Shown: in pieces, positions 12,292-16,166 of the stretch | Layout of the letters: every line of letters starts with the position of its first letter | Numbering within the stretch: position 1 is the stretch's first letter | Source of the DNA: Aquincola sp. | Lineage (GTDB): Bacteria; Pseudomonadota; Gammaproteobacteria; Burkholderiales; Burkholderiaceae_C | Length of the DNA stretch: 16,166 nucleotides | Reading direction: 5' to 3' | Assembly (NCBI GenBank): GCA_029884035.1 | Contig: JAOUIM010000029.1 | Span: 1-16,166, forward strand | Made by a program: the position numbers and the translations under genes | Notes under the pieces: model-generated | Seen by the model: only the letters and a program-made list of their open reading frames with translations | Databases searched by the model: none | Told to the model about the DNA's origin: nothing

Positions 12292-12305
12292 TTGCGTCGG
12301 CTCAA
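12292..12305. promoter_or_regulatory. Degenerate FNR-like box between PRTase and Usp genes
   Basis: TTGCGTCGGCTCAA; its centre (12298.5) lies 31 bp from a weak CAGGAT (12327-12332) on the + strand, which would give a start near 12339 and a leader of about 20 nt with GGAGGTG. It has three departures from the FNR consensus. Confidence 0.33.
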
Positions 12306-12359
12306 TCCGCTGCGTGACGGCGGGCGCAGGATGGAGGCGCATTGACGCGGAGGTGATCC

Positions 12360-12821
12360 ATGTACTCACGCATCCTCGTTCCGATCGACGGAAGCCCCAC
12401 GGCGCAGCGCGGGTTCCAGGAGGCACTGTCGCTGGCCAAGCGGCTCGACGCATCCCTCGTGTTGCTGCATGTGGTCGATGCTTACCCGATGATGATGGAA
12501 ATGGCCACGGCGACGACATGGGAGCGCATCGCCGATGGCCTGCGCCAGGCCGGCCGAGCCGTGCTCGACGCGGCGCACCGCGAGGCGGTCGAACAGAAGG
12601 TAGCCTGCGAGGCGATCCTGGAGGACGTGGCGGCGGCGCGCGTGGCCGACGTGATCCTGGAACAGGCCCGCTCAAGGCACTGCGAACTGATCGTCATGGG
12701 CACGCATGGCCGCCGCGGCATCGGACGCGCGCTGCTCGGTTCGGACGCCGAGCTGGTGCTGCGCCAAAGCCCCATGCCGGTGTTGCTCGTGCGCGAACCA
12801 GTCACTGGTTCATCGCGTTGA
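12360..12821 (+). CDS. Universal stress protein (UspA family)
   Basis: Cytoplasmic stress protein of 153 aa, single Usp domain. It starts with the family's MYSRILVPIDGSPTAQ (Asp10 contacts adenine in ATP-binding members) and has the second-strand motif LVLLHVVDAYP. The ATP-binding signature G-x2-G-x9-G-S is complete in GTHGRRGIGRALLGS, followed by RQSPMPVLLVRE. It is therefore probably an ATP-binding Usp. The ATG at 12360 has GGAGGTG 4-5 nt upstream, the best ribosome site in the window. It is divergent from the phosphoribosyltransferase gene and 61 nt upstream of the acyl-CoA ligase/acetyltransferase gene. Usp genes of this sort are frequent ANR/FNR targets in Pseudomonas and Burkholderia. 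Confidence 0.95.
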   Translation: MYSRILVPIDGSPTAQRGFQEALSLAKRLDASLVLLHVVDAYPMMMEMATATTWERIADGLRQAGRAVLDAAHREAVEQKVACEAILEDVAAARVADVILEQARSRHCELIVMGTHGRRGIGRALLGSDAELVLRQSPMPVLLVREPVTGSSR

Positions 12822-12882
12822 TCGCGGCCGGGGCTGATCCAGCGCCAAGTCGCTTGCGCCCGCTGGGCATACCCTTGACGCC

Positions 12883-15564
12883 GTGAGCATCCGTCATCTC
12901 GATTCCCTGTTCGACCCGGCGAGCGTGGCGGTGATCGGCGCCAGCGCGCGCCCTGCCAGTGTGGGGGCCACCGTGTGGCGCAACCTGCGCGAGGGGGGGT
13001 TCCCGGGTCCGCGCTGGGCGGTCAATCCCAAGTACGCCGAGCTTGGCGGCGAGCGCTGCTATGCGGATGTCGAATCGCTTCCTGCCGCCCCCGAACTGGC
13101 GGTGATCGCGACGCCCCCGGCCACGGTGCCGTCACTGGTGGCTGCGCTGGGGCAACGCGGCACGCGCGCGGCGATCGTGCTGACCGCGGGGCTCGACGCG
13201 GCGCAGAAGCAGGCAATGCTCGATGCCGCCCGGCCGCATCTGCTGCGCATCCTCGGCCCCAACAACCTGGGCCTGCTGTCGCCCCACGCCAAGCTCAACG
13301 CGAGCTTTGCGCACGCCAATGTCGCGGCCGGCGGCCTCGCGTTCGTGTCGCAGTCGGGCGCGCTGGTGACGGCGATGCTCGACTGGGCGCGCGCGCGCAC
13401 GATCGGGTTCTCGCATTTCGTCTCGCTCGGCGAACACGCCGACGTCGACTTCGGTGACATGCTCGACTGGCTCGCGAGCGATCCACGTACTCGTTCGATC
13501 CTGCTGTACATCGAGTCGATCGAGGCGCCGCGCAAGTTCATGTCGGCGGCGCGTGCCGCGGCGCGCAACAAGCCGGTTCTGGTGGTCAAGGCGGGCCGAT
13601 CGCCCCAGGGACAGGCGGCGGCGGCCTCGCATACCGGGGCGCTCGCGGGTTCGGACCTGGTCTACGACGCGGCCATCCGACGCGCCGGCATGCTTAGGGT
13701 CGACACGCTCGACGACCTGTTCGTCGCCGCCGAGACTCTTGCCCACCTGCGTGCGCCCGAGCGCGGTGCCGACCTGGCGGCGCTCGAGCGGCTGACGATC
13801 GTCACCAATGGCGGCGGCGCGGGTGTGATGGCCGCCGATGCTGCGGCACTGACCGACGTCTCGCTCGCACCGTTGGCGCAATCAGTGCGTAGTGCGCTCG
13901 ATGCTGAACTGCCGCCGAACTGGAGCCGCGCGAACCCGGTGGACATCATCGGCGACGCGCCGGTCGAGCGCTACGTGCACACCATGCGCACGCTGCTGGC
14001 CGATCGCGACAGCGGCAGCCTGCTGTTCATCCATGCGCCCACCGCGATCGTGCCCAGCGCCGATATCGCGGGCGCGCTGCTTCCGGTGATACGCGACGTC
14101 CCGGGCCGCGTGCTGAGCTGCTGGCTCGGCGACCCGGCGGTCCAGCAAGCCCGCGACCTGTTCCATCGCGAAGGCATCGCCACGTACGAGACACCCGAGC
14201 AGGCGGTGCGCGCGTTCTCGCTGCTCGTGACCTACCGGCGCAACCAGGCCCTGCTGATGCAGGCGCCGTCGGCCCGCGGTGCTGCCAACACGCTGGACAT
14301 CGCCCGGGTGCGTGAGGTGATCGACGTGGTGCTCGGTGCCGGGCGCGAGTGGCTGACCGAGCCCGAGGCCAAGGCCTTGCTCTCGGCGTGCGGCATCCCG
14401 GTGGTGGGCACGCGCGTGGTCGATCCCGAGGCGGGCGCCGCGCTGGTGGCCGCGCAGGCGATCGGCTACCCTGTGGCATTGAAGATCCTGTCGCCGCAGA
14501 TCACGCACAAGAGCGACGTCGGTGGCGTCGCGCTCGATCTCGAGGACCCGGCGTCGCTGCGCGAGGCCGTGTTCGCGATGAAGCGGCGCGTGGCGCGCCT
14601 GCGGCCCAGCGCCAAGATCGAAGGCTTCACCGTGCAGTCGATGGTGCGGCGGCCCAAGGCGCTGGAGTTGATCGTCGGTGCGAGCATCGACCCGCTTTTT
14701 GGCCCGGTGCTGCTGTTCGGGCACGGCGGCACCGCGGTCGAGGTAGTGTCCGATCGCGCGGTGGCGCTGCCGCCGCTGAACGCGCCGCTGGCCCATGCGC
14801 TGATCTCGCGCACGCGGGTGTCGCGCCTGCTCGCGGGCTGGCGCGACGTGCCGCCGGCCGACGTCGAGGCGGTTGCCGGCGTGCTCACGACGCTGTCTCA
14901 GTTGCTTGCCGACGAGCCGCGCATCACCGAGCTCGACGTCAACCCGCTGCTGGCCGATGGCGACGGGGTGATCGCGCTCGATGCGCGCGTTCGCGTGAAG
15001 GCTTCGGCACCCGGCGGCGCGGAACACTTCGCGATCCGGCCCTATCCGGCCGAGCTGGTCGAGACGATCGAATGGCAGGGTCGCACGCTGACGCTGCGGC
15101 CGATCCGTCCCGAGGACGAGGCGCAGCACCTCGAATTCCTCTCGCGCCTGGATCCGGTGGACATCCGCATGCGGGTGTTCTACAGCCGGCGAAGCATCGA
15201 GCGCAGCGAGCTGGCGCGGTTGACACAGATCGACTACGAGCGCGAGATGGCGTTCATTGCCACCGCCGCGCTGCCCAAGGGCGGCGAGGAGACGCTCGGC
15301 GTGGTGCGAGCCACCTGCGATCCCGACAACCGCGACGCCGAGTTCGGCATCGTCGTGCGCTCCGACCTCAAGGGCGGCGGGCTCGGCGAGCGGTTGTTGC
15401 GCAAGCTGATCGACTACCTGCGCGCCCGCGGCACCCAGCGGCTGGTCGCGACGGTGCTGCGGGAGAACCAGCGCATGCTCGACCTCGCGGCGCAACTCGG
15501 TTTCACCCCCGAGCAGACGGAGGCAGACGACGAGACCTGCGCGATCCAGTTGCCGCTGGCGTAG
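12883..15564 (+). CDS. ADP-forming acyl-CoA synthetase-like/GNAT acetyltransferase fusion (PatZ-like)
   Basis: Fusion of 893 aa with the PatZ/Pat domain order: CoA-binding Rossmann domain (about 8-130), succinyl-CoA ligase-like domains (about 145-460), ATP-grasp (about 485-705) and C-terminal GNAT (about 735-890). The GNAT acetyl-CoA loop is at VRSDLKGGGLGERL. PatZ acetylates lysines, notably of acetyl-CoA synthetase. In ADP-forming acetyl-CoA synthetases a phosphorylated His lies in the SHTGALAG motif of the alpha part, and a second in the HKSDVGG motif of the ATP-grasp part; here both are present (His250 and His542). As I recall, enteric Pat has lost the first, so this protein might also make acetyl-CoA or ATP. 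The GTG at 12883 begins the conserved SIRHLDSLFDPASVAVIGAS; no ribosome site is evident. It is likely in one transcript with the Usp gene. Confidence 0.9.
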   Translation: MSIRHLDSLFDPASVAVIGASARPASVGATVWRNLREGGFPGPRWAVNPKYAELGGERCYADVESLPAAPELAVIATPPATVPSLVAALGQRGTRAAIVLTAGLDAAQKQAMLDAARPHLLRILGPNNLGLLSPHAKLNASFAHANVAAGGLAFVSQSGALVTAMLDWARARTIGFSHFVSLGEHADVDFGDMLDWLASDPRTRSILLYIESIEAPRKFMSAARAAARNKPVLVVKAGRSPQGQAAAASHTGALAGSDLVYDAAIRRAGMLRVDTLDDLFVAAETLAHLRAPERGADLAALERLTIVTNGGGAGVMAADAAALTDVSLAPLAQSVRSALDAELPPNWSRANPVDIIGDAPVERYVHTMRTLLADRDSGSLLFIHAPTAIVPSADIAGALLPVIRDVPGRVLSCWLGDPAVQQARDLFHREGIATYETPEQAVRAFSLLVTYRRNQALLMQAPSARGAANTLDIARVREVIDVVLGAGREWLTEPEAKALLSACGIPVVGTRVVDPEAGAALVAAQAIGYPVALKILSPQITHKSDVGGVALDLEDPASLREAVFAMKRRVARLRPSAKIEGFTVQSMVRRPKALELIVGASIDPLFGPVLLFGHGGTAVEVVSDRAVALPPLNAPLAHALISRTRVSRLLAGWRDVPPADVEAVAGVLTTLSQLLADEPRITELDVNPLLADGDGVIALDARVRVKASAPGGAEHFAIRPYPAELVETIEWQGRTLTLRPIRPEDEAQHLEFLSRLDPVDIRMRVFYSRRSIERSELARLTQIDYEREMAFIATAALPKGGEETLGVVRATCDPDNRDAEFGIVVRSDLKGGGLGERLLRKLIDYLRARGTQRLVATVLRENQRMLDLAAQLGFTPEQTEADDETCAIQLPLA

Positions 15565-15604
15565 TGGAGGCGGCGCGGTACGCGGGTCGGCATCGTTGCG
15601 GATC

Positions 15605-16166
15605 ATGGACAACGGCCGCACGCGTCGCCGCTACGTCGGTCCGCTGGAACCCGCGCCGGTAGACATGGGTGATCCGCCGTACTGGACGCTTCTCGCGCCG
15701 GACCTGTTGGCACGGCTGCAGTCGCAGGCCGAAGGGCTGAGCGCAAGCGAGGCGAACAGGCGCCTGGCCCGCGACGGGCCGAACGTGGTCGAGCCGCGCC
15801 GCGACACACGGGCGGTCCGGCTGCTGTGGCGCCAGGTCTCGAGCCCGCTGGTGATGATCCTGGTGGTCGGCGCCGTGATCTCCCTGTTCCTGCGCGACTG
15901 GGTCGACGCAGCGACGATCCTCGTGATCGTGCTGGTCAGTACGGGCCTCGGCTTCGCCCAGGAGTTCCGCGCCTCGGCCGCGGTGCAGCGCCTGCGCCAG
16001 CGCCTCGCTCTGACGACGCGAGTGCGGCGCGGCGGCGTGGTGCAGGCGGTGGCTGCGAGCACCCTCGTGCGCGGCGACGTGATCGAACTGTCGGCCGGTC
16101 ACCTGGTACCCGCCGATGGCGTGGTGCTCGAGGCGCGCGACTTCCTCGTCGTCGAGTCGAGCCTCA
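15605..16166 (+). CDS. P-type cation-transporting ATPase, N-terminal part (runs off window)
   Basis: Start of an ion-pumping ATPase; 187 residues are visible. A cation-ATPase N-terminal domain spans about 25-75 (LSASEANRRLARDGPNVV). Two membrane helices follow at about 81-97 and 101-117, and then GFAQEFRASAAVQRLRQRL and the start of the actuator domain (VRRGGVVQAVAASTLVRGDVIELSAGHLVPADG). The QEFRASAAVQRL segment resembles Mg2+-type (MgtA/P3B) pumps, but the phosphorylation site DKTGT and the ion-binding helices lie outside the window, so the ion is open. The start is ATG 15605, with GCGGA nearby, or ATG 15665, closer to where homology seems to begin. It is 40 nt after the acyl-CoA ligase gene on the same strand. 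Confidence 0.88.
   Translation, partial: MDNGRTRRRYVGPLEPAPVDMGDPPYWTLLAPDLLARLQSQAEGLSASEANRRLARDGPNVVEPRRDTRAVRLLWRQVSSPLVMILVVGAVISLFLRDWVDAATILVIVLVSTGLGFAQEFRASAAVQRLRQRLALTTRVRRGGVVQAVAASTLVRGDVIELSAGHLVPADGVVLEARDFLVVESSL

Noticed and set aside
12818..12882. FNR box or -35/-10 promoter for the PatZ-like gene (TTGAT at 12818, TTGACG at 12874)
   Set aside because: TTGAT has no partner half at the right distance, and TTGACG is too close to the start codon. The gene is more simply read from the Usp promoter.
13882..15621. 579-codon open frame on the minus strand
   Set aside because: It is antisense to the PatZ-like gene, with Arg/His-rich low-information protein and no motifs.
1..16166. 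CRISPR arrays, tRNA or rRNA genes, and phage or conjugation genes
   Set aside because: I saw no regularly spaced repeats, tRNA-like cloverleaf or rRNA segments, and the only mobile gene is the IS481-type transposase.

Overview
This window comes from a GC-rich Gram-negative chromosome. The protein families and gene order point to a betaproteobacterium, most likely Burkholderiales; I cannot name a genus. All intact genes look chromosomal, and the only mobile DNA is one IS481-type insertion sequence. I see no rRNA, tRNA or CRISPR.

Left part (1-5308): the end of a NarL-type sensor kinase, a single-domain response regulator, a 64-aa conserved small protein, then a secreted protein of unknown function and a rubrerythrin that carries a Tat-like signal. 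A complete 1043-bp IS481-family element (3332-4374) sits in a CCTAGG target exactly where the rubrerythrin gene and a convergent helix-hairpin-helix (HhH) DNA-binding protein gene end. Middle (5341-8239): archease and RtcB form an RNA-ligase operon, which converges on two paralogous genes for CBS-pair proteins. Right (8313-16166): an FtsH-type membrane protease, a 440-nt gene-free region, a third CBS protein with a glycine-zipper lipoprotein, a phosphoribosyltransferase divergent from a universal stress protein, a PatZ-like CoA-ligase/acetyltransferase fusion, and the start of a P-type cation ATPase.

The unifying signal is regulatory. Six intergenic 14-mers resemble the FNR/ANR box (TTGAT-N4-ATCAA). 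Three match TTGA-N6-TCAA exactly, and the best is TTGAGCGGGATCAA at 10302-10315. Most lie 30-32 bp (centre to centre) upstream of a weak -10-like hexamer, the geometry of class II FNR promoters. The gene content (Usp, CBS pairs, phosphoribosyltransferase, FtsH, acyl-CoA ligase, cation ATPase, rubrerythrin) resembles low-oxygen persistence loci such as the lxa locus of Burkholderia cenocepacia. I infer an oxygen-limitation stress island.

The most novel element is a probable small RNA at about 10349-10536. The best FNR-like box and a TATCTT hexamer precede it. It contains three well-formed stems and ends in a 9-bp GC-rich hairpin followed by a T-rich stretch. No protein gene lies downstream on that strand. 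I could not assign it to a known RNA family.
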